A DNA stretch of 8,054 bases from Candidatus Methanofastidiosia archaeon (GCA_003558335.1 PWMA01000039.1:1-8054); one strand, 5' to 3'; positions 1-6,034 are shown, numbered from the stretch's first letter. Notes: a model not told the origin generated them from the sequence alone. Numbers and translations are program-made.

Positions 1-391
1 CTGACTCATATATACTTCCGCCTTTGGATTCAGCAATTTTCTTCATTTTAGATACAGCTTGGTTTCCTCCAGTAATATTAAAAGGCAAGCTTTTAGTTAC
101 AAAACATGCTAGCTTTTTATCTTTTAGAGATGTTATTTGAGACATATAAGCAGACATAGGCTGGGAAAGTGAGAATGCGTGCACAGGAGAGCCAAATATT
201 ACGCCCTCATATTGAGTTAGATCTGGAAAATTATCAATTTTAATTTTGTTTATATCCCTCTCTTTTTCATCGTCCACCTCTACCCTTTCAATATCAACAG
301 AATGTCCTTTACTTGAAAGCGCTTCTTTGATATTTTCTGCTGCCTCATAAGTATTTCCTGTTTGAGAGTATACAATAATTCCTATTTTCAT
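1..391 (-). CDS. Flavodoxin-family protein (C-terminus outside window)
   Basis: The first 130 codons of a flavodoxin-like protein begin at the ATG at 389-391. The product starts MKIGIIVYSQTGNT, the beta-strand plus phosphate-binding loop typical of flavodoxins: the S/T-x-T-G-x-T loop at about residues 9-14 holds the FMN phosphate. A later segment EGVIFGSPVHAFSLSQPM fits the second FMN-contacting loop. Flavodoxins are small cytoplasmic electron carriers; the family also includes NAD(P)H-dependent FMN reductases, and the missing C-terminus prevents a choice. A consensus Shine-Dalgarno AGGAGG (398-403) lies six bases before the ATG and fixes the start. Only 32 bases separate it from the upstream nitroreductase, so the two flavoproteins are probably co-transcribed. 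Confidence 0.88.
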   Translation of the reverse strand, partial: MKIGIIVYSQTGNTYEAAENIKEALSSKGHSVDIERVEVDDEKERDINKIKIDNFPDLTQYEGVIFGSPVHAFSLSQPMSAYMSQITSLKDKKLACFVTKSLPFNITGGNQAVSKMKKIAESKGGSIYES

Positions 392-397
392 TTAAAT

Positions 398-403
398 CCT
401 CCT
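398..403 (-). promoter_or_regulatory. Consensus Shine-Dalgarno of the flavodoxin gene
   Basis: AGGAGG on the minus strand, six bases from the ATG. It lies in the 32-base gap after the nitroreductase stop, where no separate TATA box is evident, supporting translation from a polycistronic mRNA. Confidence 0.75.
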
Positions 404-423
404 TTATTTTTACATTATTCATA

Positions 424-1152
424 CTATAGATTGGTTTTTCCCACGGGTGCAACATACACTGTGAACTCGTCTTCTCCGTCAACTTCTAAAAGACTGTCCA
501 TAAGTTCTTGATTGTATGCGGCAATGGCACATGTCCCACAACCTATAGCTTCACATGCCAAATAAAGATTCTGGCAGACATGACCAGCATCTAGGGCTAT
601 AACTTTGTATGATGCCTCGCCATATCTCCATTCCATCCTATAAGGAATAGCAGTCCATATGACGGTAACTGCAGACTTGCCGGAAAATTCTTGACCAAAG
701 GTAGCTATTGAAATTTTTGATTCTAGATCGTCCTTTTGGCTTATGAAAAGTAATTGGTGAGTTAAAGGCAGATATCGATAAATGCCCTTTTCGAGTCCTT
801 TAACATTGAAAACTGCCAAATAGGTTTCAAAGGCGTGCCTACAACCAGCCGAAGGAACAGTTCTAAAGGCATGCCCACGATCAAGCACTTTTCTTATTCC
901 TTGTGTAGACCAAAGAAGAAAGGACAGCTCATCCAGAGAGAGAGGTTCTTTATTAAATGAACGTCTTGATCTCCTCTGCGCTATTGCTTTAGAAAGATCA
1001 AACTCTGGCATATATTCTTTTGAAAGATTAACTATTAAAGCATTTTCAGGTACAGATTTTTGTAAAGGTGGTGGTGGAATTCCTCTGTTTTGGTCTGTTT
1101 TGGAAAAATCTGTACGCAAACGTACATTGTCCTTAAGAAATTCTCTGGCCAT
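424..1152 (-). CDS. SagB/ThcOx-type nitroreductase-family FMN dehydrogenase
   Basis: This 242-residue protein belongs to the nitroreductase fold in the SagB/ThcOx branch. Visible family marks are a proline-rich N-terminal segment (PPPPL, about 26-30), the basic FMN-binding RRSRRSF motif (about 60-66), PSAGCRHAFETYLAV (100-114), the LDAGHVCQNLYLACEAIG helix (187-204) and a terminal PVGK. Such proteins bind FMN as dimers and oxidise or reduce small substrates. In RiPP clusters SagB oxidises azolines, but no YcaO cyclodehydratase or precursor peptide is visible here, so this is a stand-alone member of unknown substrate. A weak GTGAT precedes the ATG, and a TATA-like AATTTTTATT sits at 1181-1190. 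It follows selO by 58 bases and precedes the flavodoxin by 32, consistent with a redox operon. Confidence 0.88.
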   Translation of the reverse strand: MAREFLKDNVRLRTDFSKTDQNRGIPPPPLQKSVPENALIVNLSKEYMPEFDLSKAIAQRRSRRSFNKEPLSLDELSFLLWSTQGIRKVLDRGHAFRTVPSAGCRHAFETYLAVFNVKGLEKGIYRYLPLTHQLLFISQKDDLESKISIATFGQEFSGKSAVTVIWTAIPYRMEWRYGEASYKVIALDAGHVCQNLYLACEAIGCGTCAIAAYNQELMDSLLEVDGEDEFTVYVAPVGKTNL

Positions 1153-1210
1153 GATATCACATATTATAATACCTAACTCAAATAAAAATTTAATCCCTTG
1201 AATTTATGGC

Positions 1211-2647
1211 CTATGTTCCACAGTAAGTTTTGTATCCAGCTTCTGATTCTGGGGGACTTTGAAACTCTTTTTTAACTTTTTTATAGCCATAGGGATTTTT
1301 TAGTGCATCGAGAAACCTATCAAACTTTTTTTCGTCCCTTATTGCTTTCTCAACAAAATGATTTCTAGGAATTATAGTGGGATTATTTTTCTGCATAGTC
1401 TTTAAAGTCTTATCTAGGTCTTGATTTTCCGTTCTCTTCTTCCATCTATTAAACCATTTTATTTCTTCTTCTTCGGTAAATGGATTTTCATTGTTTGACA
1501 ACATGAAAAACGTATTGGTGTAATCTCTTCTGTATTTTGTCATTAGTGTTAAGAGTTCATTTATCAATATCGTGTCTTTTTCTTTTTTTGAAAGAAGTCC
1601 TAACTTTTTACTCATCATTTTATTGAATGAGCTTTGATACATCTCATCAAAAACTTTTAATACTTCTTCTGCTACTTCGATTGCATTGTTTTCATTTTCA
1701 CTAATTAAGGGGAGTAGTGCCTCTGCTAACCGTACGATATTCCATTTCAATATAGTCGCTTGATTGCCAAATGAATATCTGCCATGAGTATCTATTGAGC
1801 TATAAACTGTTTTTTCATCGTAAGAGTTCATAAAAGCGCATGGCCCATAATCTATTGTTTCTCCTGAGATGCTTGTATTGTCTGTGTTCATGACTCCGTG
1901 AATAAACCCAACTCTAATCCAATCTACAATCAATTGTATTTGCTTATCCATTACTTTTTTTAGTAGTTTTTGTGCAAGATTATCTGTGTTTTTAAGTTCG
2001 GGATAGTGCCTTTCTATTGTATAATTTAATAGCTGTTTAAGCTCTTTTACTCCCATAAGGGCAGCATACTCAAATGTTCCTATACGTATGTGGCTTTGGG
2101 CCATCCTTGTTAGAACAGCACCTTTTTCTACTTTTTCTCTATGAACATTTTCTTCAGTTTGTATGACACAAAGGCTCCTTGTTGTCGGTATTTTCAAATG
2201 ATGCATAGCTTCACTTATTAAATACTCTCTAAGCATTGTAGGAAGTGTTGCGCGACCATCGCCTCCTCTGCTATAAGGAGTTCTTCCAGAACCCTTAAGC
2301 TGTATATCGTATAATTTCTTTTTATACCTAATTTCGCCCAAAACAATCGCTCTTCCATCGCCTAGTACGGTAAAGTGGCCAAATTGATGGCCTGCATATG
2401 CTTGGGCAAAAGGCGTTGTATTTGGAATTATCTTGTTTCCTGAAAAGTAATCAATTATCTCTTTTTCACTTAGATTTATATTAAGTTTTTTGGCCAGTTC
2501 CTTGTTGTAGCAATAAATGCTTGGCTCTTTTACTTTTTGAGGCGATTGAACAGTGTAAAAGATTTTATCTAGAGTGAGATAGGTTTTATTCAATTCAATA
2601 ACAATATCTTTAGCCTCATTTTTCATTTTCTCGTTAATCTTTTTCAA
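1211..2647 (-). CDS. selO: SelO/YdiU-family protein adenylyltransferase
   Basis: SelO pseudokinases transfer AMP from ATP to Ser, Thr or Tyr of proteins and are linked to redox stress. The 478-residue product is full length for bacterial SelO. It shows YAGHQFGHFTVLGDGRA (84-100), QLKGSGRTPYSRGGDGRA (116-133), LREYLISEA (139-147), HGVMNTDNTS (250-259) and DYGPCAFM (266-273). By spacing, K118, E141, D256, N257 and D266 correspond to the catalytic and metal-binding residues known from Pseudomonas SelO (K113, E136, D252, N253, D262). The C-terminus is YCGT then TAG, so the redox residue that is selenocysteine in some eukaryotic homologues is Cys476 here. The longest frame starts at TTG (2645-2647) without a Shine-Dalgarno; ATG codon 8 (2624-2626), with a weak GAG four bases upstream, is an alternative. 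SelO is sparse in archaea, so acquisition from bacteria is plausible. Confidence 0.93.
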   Translation of the reverse strand: MKKINEKMKNEAKDIVIELNKTYLTLDKIFYTVQSPQKVKEPSIYCYNKELAKKLNINLSEKEIIDYFSGNKIIPNTTPFAQAYAGHQFGHFTVLGDGRAIVLGEIRYKKKLYDIQLKGSGRTPYSRGGDGRATLPTMLREYLISEAMHHLKIPTTRSLCVIQTEENVHREKVEKGAVLTRMAQSHIRIGTFEYAALMGVKELKQLLNYTIERHYPELKNTDNLAQKLLKKVMDKQIQLIVDWIRVGFIHGVMNTDNTSISGETIDYGPCAFMNSYDEKTVYSSIDTHGRYSFGNQATILKWNIVRLAEALLPLISENENNAIEVAEEVLKVFDEMYQSSFNKMMSKKLGLLSKKEKDTILINELLTLMTKYRRDYTNTFFMLSNNENPFTEEEEIKWFNRWKKRTENQDLDKTLKTMQKNNPTIIPRNHFVEKAIRDEKKFDRFLDALKNPYGYKKVKKEFQSPPESEAGYKTYCGT

Positions 2648-2705
2648 TATTTAACGTGATCTATTTTAGAAAAAGCAATAGCAGCCTATTATTTGATTGG
2701 AACTA

Positions 2706-2714
2706 TTTATAAAG
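2706..2714. promoter_or_regulatory. Shared TATA box between divergent selO and uvsE
   Basis: TTTATAAAG is nearly symmetric and reads as a TATA box on both strands. On the plus strand its centre is 28 bp before the uvsE ATG, so the uvsE transcript should be leaderless or nearly so. On the minus strand it would start selO mRNA near 2683, giving a leader of about 36 bases; a second minus-strand candidate, TTCTAAAATAG (2661-2671), would instead favour the selO start at codon 8. Confidence 0.6.
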
Positions 2715-2737
2715 ATTAAAATAAACCTATATTTAAT

Positions 2738-3616
2738 ATGAAGATAGGTTATCCCTGTATAAACAGAAGTATAGGATGCACAGCAAACTCTACCTTTAGG
2801 TTAGCAAATTATTCTGAAACTAATCTACTTGAAAAAGTTTCTAATAATCTTGATTGCTTGATTAAGATACTAAAATACAACCTAGATAATAATTTACTTT
2901 TCTTTAGAATAAGTTCAGATTTAATTCCTTTTGCAAGCCATCAGATATGTAAATTTAATTGGCAGGATTATTTCAAAGAACGGTTCAGGGAGATTGGCGA
3001 TTTCATAATAGAAAATGAAATCAGGATCTCAATGCACCCTGATCAGTTTGTATTGATAAATTCCAATAAAGAGGATGTCATAAAAAGAAGCATTGAAGAT
3101 TTAAAATGGCATTGCAAAGTTCTAGATCTAATGAGACTAAACAAAACCGCTAAAGTACAGATCCATGTTGGAGGAGTCTATGGCGACAAAAATTCTGCTA
3201 TAGAAAAATTCATAGACAGTTACACTAAACTTCCACATTTTATTAAGAAAAGATTAGTTATAGAAAATGATGACAAAAGTTATTCTCTTAAGGATTGTCT
3301 TTCAGTCTCCAAAAAAACAGGCGCACCAGTTGTTTTTGATTCTTTCCATCACAGCTGTTTAAACAATGGTGAATCAGCATCTGAGGCTATAAAATTAGTA
3401 AAAAATACATGGAAAAAGCAAGATGGAATACCGATGACAGATTATAGCTCACAGGCACCAAATGAGAGGGCAGGAAAACATGCGCCCCATATAGATATAG
3501 AAAATTTCTCAAAATACATCAGAGAGACTAGGGAAAGTGATTTTGATATCATGCTTGAGATTAAAGATAAAGAAAAAAGCGCCTTAAAGGCTATAGCTTT
3601 AATAAAAAATAGTTGA
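2738..3616 (+). CDS. uvsE: UV-damage endonuclease (UVDE/UvsE family)
   Basis: UVDE cuts 5' to UV photoproducts and some other lesions, starting an excision repair route independent of UvrABC. The 292-residue protein is close to the usual bacterial UvsE length and shows the TIM-barrel landmarks FRISSDLIPFASH (56-68), SMHPDQFV (98-105), QIHVGGVYGDK (141-151), RLVIENDDKSY (172-182), PVVFDSFHH (197-205), DYSSQ (235-239) and MLEIKDK (272-278). Metal-ligand positions known from Thermus UVDE (H69, H101, H143, E175, D200, H203, E269) match H68, H100, H143, E176, D201, H204 and E274. The strand that carries the modified lysine and a metal histidine in Thermus (K229, H231) reads PMTDYSSQ here, so those two residues appear to be Met233 and Asp235. 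There is no Shine-Dalgarno; the TATA spacing indicates leaderless translation. Confidence 0.93.
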   Translation: MKIGYPCINRSIGCTANSTFRLANYSETNLLEKVSNNLDCLIKILKYNLDNNLLFFRISSDLIPFASHQICKFNWQDYFKERFREIGDFIIENEIRISMHPDQFVLINSNKEDVIKRSIEDLKWHCKVLDLMRLNKTAKVQIHVGGVYGDKNSAIEKFIDSYTKLPHFIKKRLVIENDDKSYSLKDCLSVSKKTGAPVVFDSFHHSCLNNGESASEAIKLVKNTWKKQDGIPMTDYSSQAPNERAGKHAPHIDIENFSKYIRETRESDFDIMLEIKDKEKSALKAIALIKNS

Positions 3617-3636
3617 AATAAAATATTATTTCTCTG

Positions 3637-3650
3637 TTTTTTATATTTTT
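3637..3650 (+). terminator. Oligo-T terminator of uvsE
   Basis: T6 (3637-3642) and T5 (3646-3650) lie 21-34 bases after the uvsE stop. Runs of T without a hairpin are the usual archaeal intrinsic terminator. The next gene has its own TATA box immediately after. Confidence 0.55.
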
Positions 3651-3663
3651 AGACCACGGCAGA

Positions 3664-3671
3664 TATTTAAA
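3664..3671 (+). promoter_or_regulatory. TATA box of the serine hydrolase gene
   Basis: TATTTAAA is centred about 26 bp before the ATG at 3693, the standard archaeal TATA-to-start distance. No Shine-Dalgarno lies between, so the transcript is predicted to begin at the start codon. Confidence 0.6.
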
Positions 3672-3692
3672 TGTCCATATATTATTCTTTTT

Positions 3693-4769
3693 ATGGGCAA
3701 AATGAAAAAAGAAGTCTTATCCAATATAGAACACAATTTTAGAAGTCAAGTTAAAAACGATGAAAGCGCCAAAAACTCTTATCTACTTGTTCATTCCGAC
3801 AAGCTAAGGGTAAATTTAAACCTTGCAGAAGGAATGATGGCAAATCCGAAACAATCCAATCATTTGGCAAGTGTAGGCAAATTATTTACATCTACCCTAT
3901 TTGGAATTTTACAAGAAATGGGAAAACTTGAGTTTGATGATAAGATTGAGAAATATCTTGATGATGAAATTATGGATAATTTGCATGTTTACAAAGGTAA
4001 AGACTATTCAAATGAGATAGAGATAAGACACCTATTAAACCAAACTTCAGGCCTAAATGATATCTTTTATGAACTGCTTAAAAAAATACTAGAAAATCCT
4101 GAAACCAAAATAACAACAAGAGACGCAATACTATGGGGCAAAGAGAACTTAGAACCAAAATCAATTCCTGGCGAAAAGCATTTTTACGGTGATACAAATT
4201 ATTACCTTCTAGGATTGATAGTTGAAAGTATTACAAATAACGCTTTTCATGAGGCTATGCATGAGCTAATCTTTAATCCTCTGGAAATGAAGCATGCATA
4301 TATGTTTGGTTTTTCAAAGCCTTTAGCTAAATCAGATCATCCTACTGCGGGAATATATATCGATGAAAAAAATCTACTTAATTATAAAAATTTATCTTAT
4401 TTGGATTACTCAGGAGGTAGTGTTGTTGCGCCTCTTGAAGAATATTTAATATTTATGAAATCATTGGTCAACCATAAAATTGTAAGAAAAGAGACTCTTG
4501 AAAGAATGCTAAATGACAGTATACCCATGGGATTCCCTTTTATTGGAATTGATTATGGATATGGGATCTGGAAATATAAAACTGTTCCAATTATTGTCCC
4601 TGAAAAATACAATTGTTGGGGTTGTGTCGGAGTAACAGGAGCGTATATGTTTTATCATCCAAAAACAGAAGCTTATCTTATAGGAACTTTCAATGACGCT
4701 AGATATAAAAGAAAGTCAGTTCAGTTTATGCTATTTAAAGTTGTAAAGGAGTTATTGAAACTGAAATAG
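3693..4769 (+). CDS. Serine hydrolase of the beta-lactamase/esterase fold
   Basis: The 358-residue product matches the class C beta-lactamase/DD-peptidase/esterase superfamily. The nucleophile motif S-x-x-K is S60-V-G-K63 in NHLASVGKLFTSTLF, followed by the family's GKLEFDDKIEKYLD and IRHLLNQTSGL (111-121). The second motif is YGD (165-167, in FYGDTNYYLLG) where Y-x-N is usual, and the C-terminal H-T-G-like site reads GCVG (310-313), lacking the histidine. No signal peptide or membrane segment is visible, so the enzyme should be cytoplasmic; archaea lack murein, and an esterase, peptidase or amidase role is more likely than antibiotic resistance. Its substrate is unknown. ATG 3693 is chosen because it coincides with the expected transcription start; ATG 3702 is an alternative. 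It is probably monocistronic. Confidence 0.85.
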   Translation: MGKMKKEVLSNIEHNFRSQVKNDESAKNSYLLVHSDKLRVNLNLAEGMMANPKQSNHLASVGKLFTSTLFGILQEMGKLEFDDKIEKYLDDEIMDNLHVYKGKDYSNEIEIRHLLNQTSGLNDIFYELLKKILENPETKITTRDAILWGKENLEPKSIPGEKHFYGDTNYYLLGLIVESITNNAFHEAMHELIFNPLEMKHAYMFGFSKPLAKSDHPTAGIYIDEKNLLNYKNLSYLDYSGGSVVAPLEEYLIFMKSLVNHKIVRKETLERMLNDSIPMGFPFIGIDYGYGIWKYKTVPIIVPEKYNCWGCVGVTGAYMFYHPKTEAYLIGTFNDARYKRKSVQFMLFKVVKELLKLK

Positions 4770-4802
4770 ATAATAATATTTTGTAACTGAAAAAAACATT
4801 TA

Positions 4803-4823
4803 TAATAATGATAATCATTATTA
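4803..4823. promoter_or_regulatory. Perfect 21-bp palindrome resembling a Fur box
   Basis: Ten bases, TAATAATGAT, are followed by a central A and their exact reverse complement. The inner 19 bases agree with the classical Fur-box consensus (GATAATGATAATCATTATC) at 17 positions. It overlaps a TATA-like TTTATAAT at 4799-4806 and lies 77 bp (centre) before the predicted start of the structured RNA. No protein gene starts nearby on either strand, so the RNA is the only visible target. The bound regulator is unknown; simple AT-rich palindromes also arise by chance. Confidence 0.45.
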
Positions 4824-4851
4824 ATTTTCATCATGTGTTGTCATTATTAAC

Positions 4852-4868
4852 CGAAAGCTTTATATATT
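4852..4868 (+). promoter_or_regulatory. Strong archaeal promoter (BRE plus TATA) of the ncRNA
   Basis: CGAAAGCTTTATATATT contains a purine-rich BRE (CGAAAG) directly joined to TTTATATA (4859-4866). This closely follows promoters of stable RNA genes in methanogens. Its centre is 27 bp before G4890, exactly where a nine-base-pair stem begins. The BRE fixes the direction as plus. Confidence 0.7.
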
Positions 4869-4889
4869 AGTTAGTATTAATTATTAATA

Positions 4890-5095
4890 GTGATAGTTCT
4901 TGGCACCAACTATCGCAAAACAATGTCACTTGTCTTGGAAACGCATGCTGCTCCAACTACATGTGACATATGGAGATCCTAACTGACTTTCGCCATGGAA
5001 ATGCATGCTCTCTATGGCATAAGAAGTAAGGAACTCCCAAAGAATCCCCTCCACTTCCTGAAAACGGGCCCAACGGAGGGGATTCCCTATTTTAG
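4890..5095 (+). ncRNA. Candidate structured non-coding RNA of four tandem hairpins
   Basis: I do not recognise this RNA. Folding by eye gives P1, 4890-4898 with 4908-4916 (9 bp, one G-U). P2 is 4923-4929 with 4963-4969, then 4931-4933 with 4959-4961, then 4935-4939 with 4952-4956, loop 4940-4951. P3 is 4972-4984 with 5025-5037 (11 bp and two A-A mismatches), then 4992-4999 with 5011-5018, loop 5000-5010. P4 is 5042-5052 with 5075-5085 (11 bp), containing an inner CCTG-AAAA-CGGG hairpin. The P2 and P3 loops are near copies exposing GCAUGC. GC is 47% against 16% in the preceding 119 bases. The start follows from the promoter; the end is placed at the T-run after P4. It lacks the usual marks of tRNA, SRP RNA, RNase P RNA or box C/D RNA. 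Confidence 0.65.
5042..5094 (+). terminator. GC-rich hairpin P4 and T-run, probable ncRNA 3' end
   Basis: An 11-bp perfect stem (5042-5052 with 5075-5085) is followed by CCCTATTTT. It closes the structured RNA and may stop or protect its 3' end. It also lies in the 3' flank of the convergent lipid gene, but on that strand no T-run follows it. Confidence 0.45.
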
Positions 5096-5125
5096 ATTAT
5101 TATTTAATTAAGAAAGTGTTTTATT

Positions 5126-5737
5126 TTAATTAAGGTGTTTCCATATATGAGCTATACGCTGAAAAGCTGTAATATGACTTCCTACTCCAATTACAATTAT
5201 CATCCAGCCGAGAACACAGAAACCATATATTGTTCCGGGATATAAATAATAGACTATAGAAGAAAATATTATTAACAACATTCTGTCAGCTCGTCCGATA
5301 ATTCCGCCGTAATATCGTCCAAGTCTTAACGCCTGAGCTTGAGTACCCAGATAGCTTGTTAAAAGGACTCCTATCAAGGCCATGACACCTATTCTCAAGT
5401 CTAAATTAACTCCAAAGAAGATGCCGGTAATTATGAAAACATCCGAGTATCTATCTATTAAATGATCAAGAAAGTCGCCTTTTGTATTCGCTTCATTTAG
5501 ATAGCGCGCCATCGGACCATCGATTGCATCAAATAAAGAGTTTAGAGCAACAAGTAAGCCCGCTGCCAGTACTACCCTAGGGTTAAAGGCCGAGTAATAA
5601 TAAAGCAGTCCTGCAAACAAAGCAAATAAGAGCGATAATATGGATATAAAGTTGGGAGATATTCCTGCTTTTGCTGTATATCTCGCCATAGGATCAAGTA
5701 TCTTAGTTGCATGAGGCCTTAGAGAGTTAGTTGCCAT
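5126..5737 (-). CDS. CDP-alcohol phosphatidyltransferase, archaetidyl-lipid headgroup synthase type
   Basis: These integral membrane enzymes replace CMP of a CDP-lipid by an alcohol. The full signature D-x-x-D-G-x-x-A-R-x8-G-x3-D-x3-D is present: D70, D73, G74, A77, R78, G87, D91 and D95 in FDAIDGPMARYLNEANTKGD and the following residues. About six hydrophobic segments are visible (roughly 30-48, 54-69, 98-112, 115-131, 152-167, 172-189). The length of 203 residues and the N-terminal SLRPHATKILDPMARYTAKAGISPNFIS resemble archaeal archaetidylinositol phosphate synthases, which join CDP-archaeol and inositol phosphate; the alcohol acceptor cannot be proved from sequence. The Shine-Dalgarno AAGGA (5743-5747) lies five to six bases before the ATG. 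It converges with the structured RNA and has its own promoter. Confidence 0.88.
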   Translation of the reverse strand: MATNSLRPHATKILDPMARYTAKAGISPNFISILSLLFALFAGLLYYYSAFNPRVVLAAGLLVALNSLFDAIDGPMARYLNEANTKGDFLDHLIDRYSDVFIITGIFFGVNLDLRIGVMALIGVLLTSYLGTQAQALRLGRYYGGIIGRADRMLLIIFSSIVYYLYPGTIYGFCVLGWMIIVIGVGSHITAFQRIAHIWKHLN

Positions 5738-5787
5738 GATAATCCTTTAAATAAGCTTTTTTTAGTTTTTTCTTTTTTTGTCGATTG

Positions 5788-5797
5788 TTTTTATAAG
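5788..5797 (-). promoter_or_regulatory. TATA box of the CDP-alcohol phosphatidyltransferase gene
   Basis: CTTATAAAAA on the minus strand would place the start near 5766, giving a leader of about 28 bases that includes the AAGGA ribosome-binding site. Confidence 0.45.
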
Positions 5798-5830
5798 ATT
5801 AATTGTCAGAAAGTTTTTAAGTAAGATTAA

Positions 5831-6024
5831 ATCATACCCGGAAGAGATAAGAATGATCTTGTGCAAAAGGGATATGGCTGGCTTCTAAAAGAAGCTAGCA
5901 GAGCTCATCAAAAGAGGTCTTTGATTTCGTTATGGACAATAAAAATATTATGCCTAGAACCTCATTGAGATATGCTATTGAGAAAATGCCTCCGGATCTA
6001 AAACAAAAAGCCATGGCGAGGTAG
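5831..6024 (+). pseudogene. AlkD-like DNA alkylation repair gene, C-terminal remnant with frameshift
   Basis: The frame open from 5831 reads DLVQKGYGWLLKEASRAHQK (5855-5914). The plus-one frame then continues VFDFVMDNKNIMPR and TSLRYAIEKMPPDLK to the TAG at 6022-6024. Together these two pieces give the typical C-terminal end of AlkD-family HEAT-like DNA glycosylases (VQK-GWLL-E near a later MPRT-LRYAIEK). Joining them needs one extra base between 5914 and 5915, where family logic expects a Glu codon. The N-terminal part, most of the gene, is absent: an in-frame TAA stands at 5828-5830 and the space further left is the lipid-gene promoter. It is therefore a relic, convergent with the Sm-like gene, ending five bases from it. 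Confidence 0.75.
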
Positions 6025-6034
6025 ATTTTCTACC
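6020..6034. repeat. Small palindrome overlapping two convergent stop codons
   Basis: GGTAGA-TTT-TCTACC forms a six-base-pair hairpin that contains the stop codon of the pseudogene (6022-6024) and that of the Sm-like gene (6030-6032). It could mark a bidirectional 3' end, but archaeal termination does not require hairpins and no long T-run follows. Confidence 0.35.

Noticed and set aside
424..1152. RiPP or thiazole/oxazole-modified peptide cluster suggested by the SagB-type gene
   Set aside because: No YcaO, SagC-like protein, transporter or precursor peptide is seen on either side.
1211..1240. Selenocysteine at the SelO C-terminus
   Set aside because: The codon at the redox position is TGT (Cys476) and the stop is TAG, so no in-frame UGA needs recoding.
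3693..4769. Antibiotic-resistance beta-lactamase
   Set aside because: There is no signal peptide, two of the three active-site motifs are altered, and the archaeal context argues for another hydrolase role.
4833..4850. Five-codon frame MCCHY after the Fur-like palindrome, possible leader peptide
   Set aside because: It is too short to separate from chance, has no Shine-Dalgarno, and no regulated gene follows directly.
4943..5008. GCATGC as a unique sequence signal
   Set aside because: The hexamer also occurs inside coding DNA (near 869 and 4292), so its presence alone means little; only its placement in two matching loops is notable.
4890..5095. Box C/D or H/ACA guide RNA
   Set aside because: CTGA occurs at 4983 and 5058 and TGATAG at 4891, but the C/D spacing is far longer than in archaeal guides, terminal C and D boxes do not pair up, and no ACA box stands at the expected distance from a hairpin.
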